DNA from: Flavihumibacter sp. ZG627
Lineage (GTDB): Bacteria; Bacteroidota; Bacteroidia; Chitinophagales; Chitinophagaceae
Assembly: GCF_000814325.1 (NCBI RefSeq)
Contig: NZ_JPHF01000002.1
Coordinates: 434,001-498,000 of the forward strand
Reading direction: 5' to 3'
DNA: 64,000 nt
The notes beneath the pieces were generated by a model. The model saw only the letters and a list, made by a program, of their open reading frames with translations. It had not been told where the DNA came from and did not search any database. The position numbers and the translations under genes are program-made. Shown here in pieces: positions 23,702 through 33,136 of this stretch (within the stretch, counting starts at the first letter, position 1; each line of letters opens with the position of its first letter).

Positions 23702-26183
23702 ACCGGCCCATATCGATTTTTTTAATACAAATGCCGAAAGCTGGTATGTGGAAGTGATTCTTCCACTGGCATTGCCGCGGAATTATACCTGGCATGTACC
23801 AGCTGAGATGGTTGCTGCCATTGAGCCCGGTGTGCGTGTTGAAGTGGTTCTTGGAAGGAACAAGAAGTACGCCGGTATAGTTAAACGACTTCATCAGGAA
23901 AAACCTGCAGCATTTGAACCCAAGGATGTACTGAACGTATTAGATGATACGCCCATTGTGTATCAACAACAGCTTGCATTGTGGGAATGGATGGCCCATT
24001 ATTACCTTTGTAGTGAAGGGGAGGTTATGCAGGCAGCCTTACCCACTCATTTCAAATTAAGCAGTGAAACCATTTTAGTTTTTAATGAGGAGGCTGGTGA
24101 AGATTTCTCTAACCTCGACGATGAAGAGTTTCTTGTTGCCGAAGCTCTTTCTATTCGAAACCAATTACGCCTTACAGAAATTCAACAATTACTGGACGCC
24201 TCCCATGTCTACCCTGTTATCAAGCGATTACTTGATAAAAATCTCTGCTTTGTATGGGAAGAATTAAAACAAACCTATAAAGAGAAACACGAAACATTTA
24301 TACTTCTTAAACCAGAATATCATGAGGAAGATGCACTGGCAGAACTGATGAATAACTGGTCGAGAGCCCCTAAGCAATTGGAACTCCTCCTTGCTTTTCT
24401 ACATCTTCATAAAACAGAAGGGGAGGTTACCCAACCTGCATTGCTGAAAAAATCAGGTGCATCTGCTGCCCAGTTAAAGGGATTATTGGAAAAGGGAATT
24501 CTTATTGCGGAGAAGCGATCTGTTGATCGCCTGCATAGTGTGGCCAGGGAAGTGAATATTAATTTTAAATTGTCTGAACAGCAATCAGAAGCCCTCAATG
24601 AATTACGAAATTCCCTTGAACAGAAGGCAGTTTGCCTGCTGCATGGCATCACGTCAAGTGGTAAAACCCAGGTATATGTGAAGATGATGGAAGAGGCAAT
24701 CAAACAGGGTAAACAGGTATTATATATGCTGCCGGAGATTGCCCTAACAGCCCAGGTGATACGACGCTTACAGCAATATTTCGGAGGTTATATCGTGATA
24801 TATCATTCGCGATTTAATCCAAATGAACGGGTGGAATTATGGAATAAAGTGAAATCGGGTGAAGCCCGGATTATATTAGGAGCCAGGTCTTCGCTTTTCC
24901 TGCCCTTCCAGAATCTTGGCCTCGTTATCTGTGATGAAGAACATGACTCATCCTTTAAACAACAGGATCCTGCTCCCCGGTACAATGCCCGCGATGCTGG
25001 CATATACCTTGCCCAGTTATTTTCAGCCCGTACAATTTTAGGTAGTGCAACTCCTTCCCTGGAATCTTATTATAATGCCCAACAGGGCAAATATGGGTTG
25101 GTGGAATTGAACCAGAGATACGGTGATATTGCTCTGCCGGAAATTATGCTGGTGGATACAAAGAAGATTCAAACACCTGATAAATCTAAAGTGATCATAT
25201 CCCCTGATCTTGAAAAGGCAATTACAAAGAGTATACTAAATAATAAACAGGTAATTCTATTTCAGAACCGGCGGGGTTATTCGCCCTACCAGGTCTGCCA
25301 GTCCTGTGGTTGGATACCACATTGCCAGCAATGTGATGTTTCTCTCACTTACCATAAGATCAAGCATAAATTAATATGTCACTATTGCGGAACGATATAT
25401 CCGACGGTAAGCGTTTGCGAAGCCTGTGGCAATCACCATTTCACGCAGCAGAATTTCGGAACTGAAAGAATAGAAGAATCGCTGCAGGAGCTTTTTCCAA
25501 AAGCAAGGATAGCCAGAATGGATATTGATGCTGTTAAAGGCAAACATGCGCATGATGCATTGATCCAGCTATTTGAACAACGGCGCATAGATATATTGGT
25601 GGGCACTCAAATGGTTGTAAAGGGACTGGATTTCGAGCACGTAGCGCTGGTAGGCATTCTGGATGCGGACGCTATACTTGGTTTCGCTGATTTTCGGGTG
25701 AATGAGCGGGGATTTCAATTGATGGAGCAGGTAAGCGGACGGGCAGGCCGTAAAGGGGATCAGGGAAAAGTATTGATTCAGGTACGTAATACCGGCCACC
25801 CGGTTTTAAAATATGTTCAGCTACACGATTACAAGGCGTTTGTTAAAGCAGAACTCGAAAGCCGCCACCAATTTGGCTATCCTCCTTTCAGCCGGATGAT
25901 TCAATTGAGGTTTCGCCACAAACAACCTGAAGTGGTTGCAGGAGCCGCACGGCAGATAGCAGACTGGCTAAAGCCCGTTTTCGGAGCATATCTTATTGGT
26001 CCGGCAGCGCCGGTAGTAAACCGTGTTAGGAACCAATACCTGATGGAACTAATGATCAAACTTCCTAAGGACCTTCATTTATTGCAACAATGCAAAGACC
26101 AGATCCAGTTATTAACTGCACATCTACATCAGCAACCACCCTATAAATCTGTAATCGTGACCCCCGACATTGATCCAATCTAA
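23694..26183 (+). CDS. priA: Primosomal protein N' (replication restart helicase)
   Basis: The 829-residue protein begins at a TTG (no in-frame ATG nearby). The N-terminal 3'BD domain (about 15-110) is followed by a winged helix region and the SF2 helicase core: Walker A GITSSGKTQVY, Walker B/motif II CDEEHDSSF, and the motif V-VI region DILVGTQMVVKGLDFEHV and QVSGRAGRKG. Two zinc-binding Cys groups lie between the helicase lobes (CQSCGWIPHCQQCDVS, CHYCGTIY, CEACGNHH). PriA restarts stalled replication forks. The start overlaps plsC, so translation is likely coupled. Confidence 0.96.
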   Translation: MTEPAHIDFFNTNAESWYVEVILPLALPRNYTWHVPAEMVAAIEPGVRVEVVLGRNKKYAGIVKRLHQEKPAAFEPKDVLNVLDDTPIVYQQQLALWEWMAHYYLCSEGEVMQAALPTHFKLSSETILVFNEEAGEDFSNLDDEEFLVAEALSIRNQLRLTEIQQLLDASHVYPVIKRLLDKNLCFVWEELKQTYKEKHETFILLKPEYHEEDALAELMNNWSRAPKQLELLLAFLHLHKTEGEVTQPALLKKSGASAAQLKGLLEKGILIAEKRSVDRLHSVAREVNINFKLSEQQSEALNELRNSLEQKAVCLLHGITSSGKTQVYVKMMEEAIKQGKQVLYMLPEIALTAQVIRRLQQYFGGYIVIYHSRFNPNERVELWNKVKSGEARIILGARSSLFLPFQNLGLVICDEEHDSSFKQQDPAPRYNARDAGIYLAQLFSARTILGSATPSLESYYNAQQGKYGLVELNQRYGDIALPEIMLVDTKKIQTPDKSKVIISPDLEKAITKSILNNKQVILFQNRRGYSPYQVCQSCGWIPHCQQCDVSLTYHKIKHKLICHYCGTIYPTVSVCEACGNHHFTQQNFGTERIEESLQELFPKARIARMDIDAVKGKHAHDALIQLFEQRRIDILVGTQMVVKGLDFEHVALVGILDADAILGFADFRVNERGFQLMEQVSGRAGRKGDQGKVLIQVRNTGHPVLKYVQLHDYKAFVKAELESRHQFGYPPFSRMIQLRFRHKQPEVVAGAARQIADWLKPVFGAYLIGPAAPVVNRVRNQYLMELMIKLPKDLHLLQQCKDQIQLLTAHLHQQPPYKSVIVTPDIDPI

Positions 26184-26185
26184 CA

Positions 26186-26857
26186 TCATTTACCCGCTAA
26201 TTTTAGAATGCTGTTATAAGTATGAATGAAAATTCCTCTTGTTTGTTGTTTTGCCGCGGCAAGCATTGCTTTCGCAACAGCAGTTGCCTCAACAGGTTTA
26301 AAATCCCGCGCGCTTCCCAGCATGAAAATGGAGTAAACCGGTGCTAATACCTGGGCCATTCTTTCACCAAATCGTTTCTCCTTTCTGTCGCCAAGGAGCA
26401 GGCTGGGTCTGAATATTTGTACTTGCGGGATATTTTTCCGGCTAACAGATTCTTCTACTATTCCCTTCAGCTTCAGGTAAAAGTTATTGTTATGGGAAGC
26501 ATTGGCCCCAACAGAAGAAACGAGTATAAAATTAAAAACGCCCTCTTCTGCTGCAACGGAGGCTGCCATTACCGGGATATCATGATCAACTTTTCGATAC
26601 TCATCGTGGTTCCCTTCAACTTTTTTCATTGTGGTGCCTATAGCACAAAATACTGTTTCGCTTCCCGAAATAGCTTCGCGGTAAGACTCCTGATTTTGGA
26701 AGTCAATAATATGTTGCCTGAGTTTGGGATGGAAAATCTCCAGCGAACGTCGTACAAGTACATGCACTTCGCTATAATAATCGTCGGCTAAAAGGTAGTT
26801 AAGTAAGGCGTTGCCAATTAATCCGCTTGATCCGAGGACTGTTGCTTTTCGGCCCAT
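26186..26857 (-). CDS. NAD(P)-binding Rossmann protein (HTATIP2-like)
   Basis: The 223-residue protein starts MGRKATVLGSSGLIGNALLNYL with the GxxGxxG dinucleotide motif, then VFCAIGTTMKKVEG and FNILVSSVGANASHNNNFYLKLK, in which the S-x24-YxxxK-like arrangement resembles atypical short-chain dehydrogenases such as HTATIP2/TIP30. Substrate unknown. It ends three bases from the convergent priA stop and starts opposite murB. Confidence 0.82.
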   Translation of the reverse strand: MGRKATVLGSSGLIGNALLNYLLADDYYSEVHVLVRRSLEIFHPKLRQHIIDFQNQESYREAISGSETVFCAIGTTMKKVEGNHDEYRKVDHDIPVMAASVAAEEGVFNFILVSSVGANASHNNNFYLKLKGIVEESVSRKNIPQVQIFRPSLLLGDRKEKRFGERMAQVLAPVYSIFMLGSARDFKPVEATAVAKAMLAAAKQQTRGIFIHTYNSILKLAGK

Positions 26858-26864
26858 ATCTTTG
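26857..26864 (+). promoter_or_regulatory. Candidate minus-7 element for murB
   Basis: TATCTTTG matches TAnnTTTG exactly and lies 15 bases before the murB ATG at 26880. It overlaps the start codon of the divergent gene. No TTTG at the usual distance upstream is visible. Confidence 0.5.
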
Positions 26865-26879
26865 AAGTATTATTGTACC

Positions 26880-27905
26880 ATGCAAATTCAGGAAAATTTT
26901 TCGCTTCGTGAGTTAAACAGTTTCGGCATAGAAGCAACTGCAAAATATTTTGCATCCTTCGCTGAAGTTGAAGATCTGGAAGACTTGCTTTCGGCTGTCC
27001 AACTTTCTTCAATTGTAAATCAGCAGATGTTGGTATTAGGAGGTGGAAGCAATATTTTACTTACAAGAAATTTTGATGGATGGGTTCTTAAAAACGAGAT
27101 CCTGGGTATTCAGGAACTTCATGAAGATGATGCATACGTATATGTAAAGGTTGGCGCGGGTGAAAATTGGCATTCCTTTGTCCAATACAGCATTGATAAT
27201 GGTTGGGCAGGGCTTGAAAATCTTTCACTGATTCCGGGTAATGTTGGTGCTTCACCTATGCAGAATATTGGTGCCTATGGAGTAGACCTTCGGGATGTTT
27301 TCTGGGATCTTGAAGCATACCATCTTCAGGATAAAATGGTACACACATTTACAGAGGAAGATTGTGAATTTGGTTACAGGGAAAGTGTATTCAAGAATAA
27401 ATATAAAGGCCAGTTTGTTATACTGAATGTAACTTTCCGATTGCATAAAAAGCCGGTATTTCATACAAGCTATGGTGCGATCAGTGAAGAATTACAAAAA
27501 ATGGGTATAAAGGAATTAAGTATCCGTGCCATTTCACAGGCGGTAATTAATATAAGGCGGTCAAAACTTCCTGATCCTGCGCAGGTCGGAAATGCCGGAA
27601 GTTTCTTTAAAAACCCTACAGTTACCAGGGAATACTTTGAGGAACTAAAACTGGAGTATCCCGAAATAGTCGGGTATTCCTTACCAGGAGATCAGGTGAA
27701 ACTCGCTGCTGGTTGGATGATAGAGAAATGTGGGTGGAAGGGATGGCGGAAAGGAGATGCCGGATGTCATGAAAAGCAGGCCCTTGTGTTAGTGAATTAT
27801 GGCGAAGCAAAAGGATCCGAGATTTATTCATTAAGCCAGGAAATTATTGAAAGTGTGGAATTCAGGTTCGGGGTCATACTTGAGCGGGAAGTGAATATTA
27901 TTTAA
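26880..27905 (+). CDS. murB: UDP-N-acetylmuramate dehydrogenase
   Basis: From the ATG at 26880 the product is 341 residues (MQIQENFSLRELNSFGIEA); an upstream TTG start would overlap the neighbouring gene. The FAD-binding PCMH-like domain has VLGGGSNILLTRNFDG and NLSLIPGNVGASPMQNIGAYG. The C-terminal half carries GNAGSFFKNP with the catalytic Ser and LAAGWMIEKCGWKG. It reduces enolpyruvyl-UDP-GlcNAc to UDP-MurNAc in peptidoglycan synthesis. The insert with a Tyr-rich loop (DCEFGYRES) marks a type I enzyme. Confidence 0.96.
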   Translation: MQIQENFSLRELNSFGIEATAKYFASFAEVEDLEDLLSAVQLSSIVNQQMLVLGGGSNILLTRNFDGWVLKNEILGIQELHEDDAYVYVKVGAGENWHSFVQYSIDNGWAGLENLSLIPGNVGASPMQNIGAYGVDLRDVFWDLEAYHLQDKMVHTFTEEDCEFGYRESVFKNKYKGQFVILNVTFRLHKKPVFHTSYGAISEELQKMGIKELSIRAISQAVINIRRSKLPDPAQVGNAGSFFKNPTVTREYFEELKLEYPEIVGYSLPGDQVKLAAGWMIEKCGWKGWRKGDAGCHEKQALVLVNYGEAKGSEIYSLSQEIIESVEFRFGVILEREVNII

Positions 27906-27961
27906 TTTTTCAAAGCAACAGTTTGATTAGGTTTGTTGTCAATCTTTCAAACCCTATCTAT

Positions 27962-28855
27962 ATGCGCATTTTACCAATCTGCTTGCTCCTGCTTTTTTGC
28001 AGTATCCAATCTTTCAGCCAGGACCGGATATTCAAGAAAGGCGGCTCCATCCTTAAGGTAAGAATTCTGGAGATAGGGGTGGATGAAATTCGATATAAGT
28101 TGTTTGAAGAACCGGAAGGCCCTGCATATGCGATTGAGAAAGACAGGATCCTTAAAATTGTATTTGAGAACGGTCGGACCGAAACCTACCAGAGTAACCT
28201 CAAAGACCCAGAGCTATATACCGGCCAATCAAAAAATGCAATTAAGCTCAATTTTCTTTCTCCCATTTTCGGTCATACCCAGTTTGCATACGAAAGAAGT
28301 TTAGCGCCGGGTAGATCCATTGAAGCCACAGTTAGCATTATTGGTCTGGGTAGAAATGATATGGTAGAATTAAGTTATTACGACCCGAATATTGGTTACC
28401 GTGAGGTTAAGAGAAATGCTGCCGGCCTTGGACTTGGAATCGGCTACAAATTTATCCGCACGCCAGATTTCATTAATAGAAGTGTCAGATATGCTCATCT
28501 TTTGCAGGGTTCTTATATCAAACCAGCATTTTACACCGGAGTTTACGGTGAAAATATTCTGGAGTATAAAACCAATACCGTCAACTCCAAACGCACCACT
28601 ACTTTCTATGGCGCATTGAATGTTGAGTTGGGTAAACAGTGGATCTTTTCTGATGTTTTTTTAGTGGATATCTATGGGGGATTAGGCTATGCATTTGACA
28701 ATGTGAAATCTGATGATAATAATTGGAGTAGTGCTTCCGATGAATATACTGCCCATCATTTCAGTGTGATCCGCACAACCCGCAGCCCGGGCCTGGCTTT
28801 TTCAGGAGGCCTTAAGCTGGGAATGATGTTAGGCAAAAAAAAGAAGACAGATTAA
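27962..28855 (+). CDS. Secreted protein of unknown function, possible small barrel
   Basis: The ATG at 27962 gives 297 residues starting with a signal peptide (MRILPICLLLLFCSIQSFSQ); an upstream TTG would place 13 residues before it. Residues 21-85 hold a short repeat-like domain (IFKKGGSILKVRILEIGVDEI... and RILKIVFENGRTE), a pattern common at the N-terminus of Bacteroidota exported proteins. The remainder has amphipathic strands (LNFLSPIFGHTQFAYERSL, GLGLGIGYKFI) ending SGGLKLGMMLGKK, as in small outer-membrane barrels. No named family is recognised. Confidence 0.7.
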   Translation: MRILPICLLLLFCSIQSFSQDRIFKKGGSILKVRILEIGVDEIRYKLFEEPEGPAYAIEKDRILKIVFENGRTETYQSNLKDPELYTGQSKNAIKLNFLSPIFGHTQFAYERSLAPGRSIEATVSIIGLGRNDMVELSYYDPNIGYREVKRNAAGLGLGIGYKFIRTPDFINRSVRYAHLLQGSYIKPAFYTGVYGENILEYKTNTVNSKRTTTFYGALNVELGKQWIFSDVFLVDIYGGLGYAFDNVKSDDNNWSSASDEYTAHHFSVIRTTRSPGLAFSGGLKLGMMLGKKKKTD

Positions 28856-28856
28856 A

Positions 28857-30392
28857 CTATGAGAAATCTTCACTATCGTAATCTTCATCACGATAAGTAC
28901 TGCTACCCAGATTGACTATAGATCCCATAAGGTCTTTAAACTCTATCCTGTTATCTATAATTTTCTTTGATATTAAGGAATGAGCTGCAAGTCCATGGAG
29001 AACAAATTCCATCCATAAAGCAGATTCTTTATCATTGATTTTTGGGAAGTATTTCTTAACCAACGCATGCAGTCCGTCAACTGCATATAACTGAATCAGT
29101 TTCTCCTTATCAGAAAGGTTGAATAAGATATCTATATGGTTACCCGAATCAAACCAATTGGTGATGGGTTTATAGGGATTTTCCTCTCCTTTCATGGATT
29201 CTTTTCCTGTACCACGGCGTTTCTTTAACGTTTCCGGATTCGGGAAGTATAGAATAAACTGTGAACGGATAGCCTTGTCAACCAGGTTCATCGCCACCTG
29301 GTAGGGACCTTCCTGTTCACCTTCATACACCAATTCAATTTTCCCGGTAAGTGATGGTATGATCCCTACCAGATCACTTATCCATACCTGCGTTTGCTTT
29401 TCCTTATTGATGATTCCACGGCGCTCAGCAGCACTTATTGCATTTTCGAAGGCGCTGATAGTGAGTCGGGCAGATACGCCACTTTTCTTGTCAACATACT
29501 CATTATTACGGGCCTCAAAGGCCACCTGCTCAATTAATCTTTTTACTAAATCACCGATCAATACTCTTTTTGATTGCTCCTCAGCGATGGTAGCCTCCTG
29601 TTCGGTAATAGCTAGAGAATCTTCCAGGTTCCTGGGATAATGGGTAAGTATCTGGCTTTCGATCCTGTCCTTTAAAGGCGTTACAATCGAGCCCCTGTTC
29701 GTATAGTCTTCAGGGTTAGCAGTAAAAACAAAAACAATATCCAGCGGCATCCGTAACTTGAAGCCTCTGATCTGGACATCACCTTCTTCCAGAATATTAA
29801 ATAATGAAACCTGGATCCTTGCCTGAAGGTCAGGCAATTCATTGATCACGAAAATACCTCTGTTGCTTCTGGGGATTATACCATAGTGAATAACCATTTC
29901 ATCAGCAAAGCTTAGCCTAAGATTTGCTGCTTTAATTGGGTCGATATCACCTATAAGATCTGCTACACTTACATCAGGCGTGGCCAGTTTCTCACCATAT
30001 CTTTCAGAGCGATGAAGCCAATGAATAAGTGTTTCATCACCATGCTGCGCGATCTGGTCTTTTGCAAATTTAGAAACAGGCAACATGGGATCATCATTGA
30101 TTTCACTACCTGCAACAACAGGAACATATTCATCAAGTAAATTGGTCATTTGACGGGCCATACGTGTTTTCGCCTGCCCCCTCAACCCAAGGAATAGAAT
30201 ATTATGCTTGCTAAGCAGCGCTCTTTCTGTATCTGGAATAACAGATTCATCATAACCTATAATACCTTCAAAACTTTTCTTACCTGAAGAAAGGTTTTTT
30301 ACCAGATTTTGCCTTATTTCTTCTCGTACCGACCTTGCTTTATATCCTGTAGACTTCAGTTCGCCGAGTGTTGTTATTGAACTATGATTCAT
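28857..30392 (-). CDS. MoxR/magnesium-chelatase-like AAA+ ATPase
   Basis: The 511-residue protein has the AAA+ core of the MoxR/BchI clade: Walker A FLGLRGQAKTRMARQ, a Walker B region RGIFVINELPDLQARIQ in which the usual DE is NE, sensor 1 DIVFVFTANPEDYTNRG, and an Arg finger region PLKDRIESQ. The C-terminal 200 residues are helical. In this clade the ATPase works with a VWA partner as a chaperone for metal insertion or complex assembly. The partner gene lies immediately upstream, 43 bases away on the same strand. The client is unknown. Confidence 0.88.
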   Translation of the reverse strand: MNHSSITTLGELKSTGYKARSVREEIRQNLVKNLSSGKKSFEGIIGYDESVIPDTERALLSKHNILFLGLRGQAKTRMARQMTNLLDEYVPVVAGSEINDDPMLPVSKFAKDQIAQHGDETLIHWLHRSERYGEKLATPDVSVADLIGDIDPIKAANLRLSFADEMVIHYGIIPRSNRGIFVINELPDLQARIQVSLFNILEEGDVQIRGFKLRMPLDIVFVFTANPEDYTNRGSIVTPLKDRIESQILTHYPRNLEDSLAITEQEATIAEEQSKRVLIGDLVKRLIEQVAFEARNNEYVDKKSGVSARLTISAFENAISAAERRGIINKEKQTQVWISDLVGIIPSLTGKIELVYEGEQEGPYQVAMNLVDKAIRSQFILYFPNPETLKKRRGTGKESMKGEENPYKPITNWFDSGNHIDILFNLSDKEKLIQLYAVDGLHALVKKYFPKINDKESALWMEFVLHGLAAHSLISKKIIDNRIEFKDLMGSIVNLGSSTYRDEDYDSEDFS

Positions 30393-30435
30393 TTATTTTA
30401 TTGCTTTGAAATTTTTGTTTGGGGTATCTTATCCC

Positions 30436-31530
30436 TTAGTATAAGGTCTTCCTTTTGCCACTTTCAAAATCCTTGAATATAAAAGCTCCAAGATGATCAA
30501 GAGAGGCAAAATATGCTTTACCCTGGTTGGTTTCAGTGAACTCATTTACGAATCGCTGCAGATAAGGATCTGATGCGATCATAAATGTGGTGATTGGAAT
30601 TTTCAATTTCTTGCATTGAGCTGCCAGGTTAAGACAACGGGTAGTAATCTTTCGGTCTAATCCGAAGCTGTTCTTGTAATACCGCTTTCCAATTTTCAGG
30701 CAGGTTGGTTTACCATCCGTGATCATAAATATCTGCTTATTAGGATTTCTCCGCCTGCGAAGGATGTCCATGGCAAGTTCTAATCCCGCCACTGTATTAG
30801 TATGAAATGGTCCCACCTGCAGATAAGGCAGGTCTTTAATTTCTACCGGCCATGCATCATTGCCAAAAACAACAATATCCAAGGTATCTTTAGGATATTT
30901 GGTGGTGATCAATTCACTTAGTGCCATAGCAACCTTCTTTGCCGGAGTTATGCGATCCTCACCATAAAGTATCATTGAATGGGAGATATCAATCATCAAA
31001 ACCGTTGAGGTTTGAGCTTTAAAATCAGTTTCCCTGATCTGGAGGTCATCTTCCTGCATATTGAATGATTCAATGCCGTGATTGATCTGGGCATTGCGTA
31101 TGCTTTCAGTAAAATCGATTTGCTCAATCTGGTCACCAAAACGAAATGGCCTGGTATCCGGACTTTGTTCATCACCACCTCCGGGTTTAAAGGTCTGGTG
31201 GTTACCCTGGCGCGTTTTCTTTAGTTTACCGAAAAATTCTTCAAGCGATCTTTTGCGAATTCCCTGTTCTGTTTTGGGTGTGATCTTAATAGATCCATTA
31301 CCGGGGTCCTCATCAATATACCCCTTTGATTTAAGGTCATCAATAAAATCCCCCATTCCATAATCGGGCCTCGTGAGTTCATATTCACGATCTATTTGGT
31401 TTAACCATTGCAATGCTTCCCCCACATCCCCGTTTGTATAAGTCAGCAATTGGATGAATAACTCCAGCAATTGCTCAAACGTAGATTTTCCCTTCTCGGG
31501 ACGAAAACCGGTGAATTGGAACCCTTTCAT
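30436..31530 (-). CDS. VWA-domain protein, partner of the MoxR-like ATPase
   Basis: The ATG at 31530 gives 364 residues (MKGFQFTGFRPEKGKSTF); the longer frame upstream runs through a palindrome and is unlikely. The C-terminal half is a von Willebrand A domain with MIDAS residues in MIDISHSMIL (D-x-S-x-S) and the TDGKPT segment, plus a conserved Thr region (FHTNTVAGLEL). The N-terminal half is helical and charged. There is no signal peptide, so it is cytoplasmic. It precedes the AAA+ gene in an operon, the classic MoxR-VWA arrangement. Confidence 0.86.
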   Translation of the reverse strand: MKGFQFTGFRPEKGKSTFEQLLELFIQLLTYTNGDVGEALQWLNQIDREYELTRPDYGMGDFIDDLKSKGYIDEDPGNGSIKITPKTEQGIRKRSLEEFFGKLKKTRQGNHQTFKPGGGDEQSPDTRPFRFGDQIEQIDFTESIRNAQINHGIESFNMQEDDLQIRETDFKAQTSTVLMIDISHSMILYGEDRITPAKKVAMALSELITTKYPKDTLDIVVFGNDAWPVEIKDLPYLQVGPFHTNTVAGLELAMDILRRRRNPNKQIFMITDGKPTCLKIGKRYYKNSFGLDRKITTRCLNLAAQCKKLKIPITTFMIASDPYLQRFVNEFTETNQGKAYFASLDHLGAFIFKDFESGKRKTLY

Positions 31531-31539
31531 ATTAATTAG

Positions 31540-31584
31540 GTGTCTGACACATGTTCGAACATCTTCCGAACATGTGTCAGACAC
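31540..31584. repeat. Large perfect palindrome, possible REP-like element
   Basis: Arms GTGTCTGACACATGTTCG and CGAACATGTGTCAGACAC (18 bp each, perfect) flank a 9-base loop, and pairing continues outward with a few A-T and G-T pairs. It begins 10 bases upstream of the VWA gene start codon. No T tract follows on either side, which speaks against a simple terminator. The GTGTC(T/A)GACAC core resembles REP/MITE-type palindromes that are dispersed in genomes. Confidence 0.75.
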
Positions 31585-31725
31585 TTAAACACATAAACGG
31601 AAGAGATGGTTCTCTGAAAGAGCGCCACCGGGAAAATACCCCCCTAAATGTAGCTCATATTGACATATTTTAATATTCGCAAATTCTTTCAGACTTTAAT
31701 TTGAAGACAACTTATCCGCTTTATT

Positions 31726-33020
31726 ATGATAGCAAGAAAATCTTCCTTCCGTGCATACCTGATGTTTATCCATCTTTTCATTCTGGCACTAAGCGCAAAT
31801 GCTCAGATTGAAAAAAAATATATGAAAGTGATGTTATGAAAAATGCCACATTGGCAAAGAATTTTGAACCTAATGAAAAGATTTGCTTTGATAAAAGATT
31901 CTCAATTAAAGGGCTGTCAGGCGCCAGGAGAGTACTGGGCTGTTTCATGGTTGATACAAAGAGGGGGATCACTGCTGCCAAACCCTTACAAAACGAAATA
32001 ATCGATAATTGCTCGTTGGATATAAGCAGAAAAAAATTTCTGATGATATTGTTTGGAATGAAGGGTAATGAATACATATATTTTAACAGGGAAGAAAAAA
32101 TGAAACAATCCGATCCTTCCACATTACACCATTATGTTAGCACTGGAAACACTCACAAAGATCCACTGCAATCTGTGATAGGGGAGAAAATGCTCTATAA
32201 AAAACAGCAAACCTGTGAATTCTGTAATGGGAAATACAAAGCTTTCGAATACAGGTCAGCTGATATGAAGGATATTCTCTACCTCTATGGCAAGGATTAT
32301 CCGGGTGATGTGAAAGCATACTCTTATCTGGGAGCCTATGGCCTGGGCTACCTTAAAACGGATAAGGGGAATTATTTCGTCATGAGTTTTGAACATGGAA
32401 ACACACAGCTACAGGTTTCTGAGGTCGAAGATTTGGAAAATCTCATGGCCTGTTTTGATCCTTCAGTTTTTCAGATTTATGAAGAAACCAAGGTCGTGGA
32501 GATGCTTCAAGAAACTGAGGATAGAACTAATGAGCTAAACCAAAATCTTGTAAGAGATGAACAAAAGATGCTGAATACCAATTTTCCCTGTGCCGCAAAA
32601 AAGTATGCACTAAATGTTTACAAAAACGAATCAAACGAGAAGCAGAAAGAATTACTGGAAATGCAGAGTAATGACAAAATTGCCTATTCAAATAAAGCAG
32701 ATGTTTTAAAAGTAGCAAGCCGTTATGATCCAACCGCGTCTATTAAAATGGATAGGCTACAAACAGAGTATAATCTTTGCATTTTAAAATCAGATGTTGA
32801 AAGTGGCAAATGGAGCAAAAACCCTGATAATTACAGCAAAGCGATAGCAAAAATAAATTGTTGGGAAAACAAAGTGAACGAATATAAAAAGATGGAAGAT
32901 GATATAAAGGCTATTGACGTTCGCTACAGCAACGATAAGGAAAAGGCAGTTGAAGAAAAAATGAAATACCAGGTAAAAAATATTGGGCCCAAAATGGGTA
33001 CATTAAGGTGTAACCTTTGA
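31726..33020 (+). pseudogene. Secreted protein split by a frameshift in an A8 run
   Basis: An ATG at 31726 opens a clean signal peptide (RAYLMFIHLFILALSANAQ) that ends at TGA (31840 region) after 38 residues. The next frame carries 394 residues from ATG 31836 that continue smoothly from the same point. The switch falls at GAAAAAAAAT (A8 at 31811-31818), where the heptamer A-AAA-AAA is a good minus-1 slippery site. The long part is rich in Lys, Glu and Asn, with a CEFCNGKYKAF segment, a YLGAYGLGYLKTDKGNYF segment, and a charged helical C-terminus. I recognise no family. It may be a pseudogene, a sequencing error, or a slippage-controlled gene. Confidence 0.6.
31812..31818 (+). promoter_or_regulatory. 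Candidate minus-1 slippery heptamer
   Basis: A-AAA-AAA is in register with the signal-peptide frame (GAA AAA AAA TAT). A minus-1 slip joins the signal peptide to the long downstream frame as ...IEKKIYESDVMKNATL. No strong downstream hairpin was recognised by eye. Confidence 0.35.
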
Positions 33021-33063
33021 TATAATTTCTTCTGAATTTTGAGATCCTGACATACCCTTAAAA

Positions 33064-33096
33064 TAGGGACCAGATAGGGACCAGATAGGGACCAGA
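33064..33096. repeat. Three tandem 11-bp repeats
   Basis: TAGGGACCAGA occurs three times in a row (33064, 33075, 33086), one helical turn apart, in the gap after the frameshifted gene. No gene overlaps it. Function unknown. Confidence 0.9.
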
Positions 33097-33136
33097 AGTA
33101 TGGTTCTCCCTTAGGTTGGGATTGGGAAAGCGGCAA

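Noticed and set aside
31778-32122. Minus-strand 114-codon open frame
   Set aside because: It lies opposite the frameshifted secreted gene, which has coherent coding content on the plus strand; the antisense frame shows no recognisable features.
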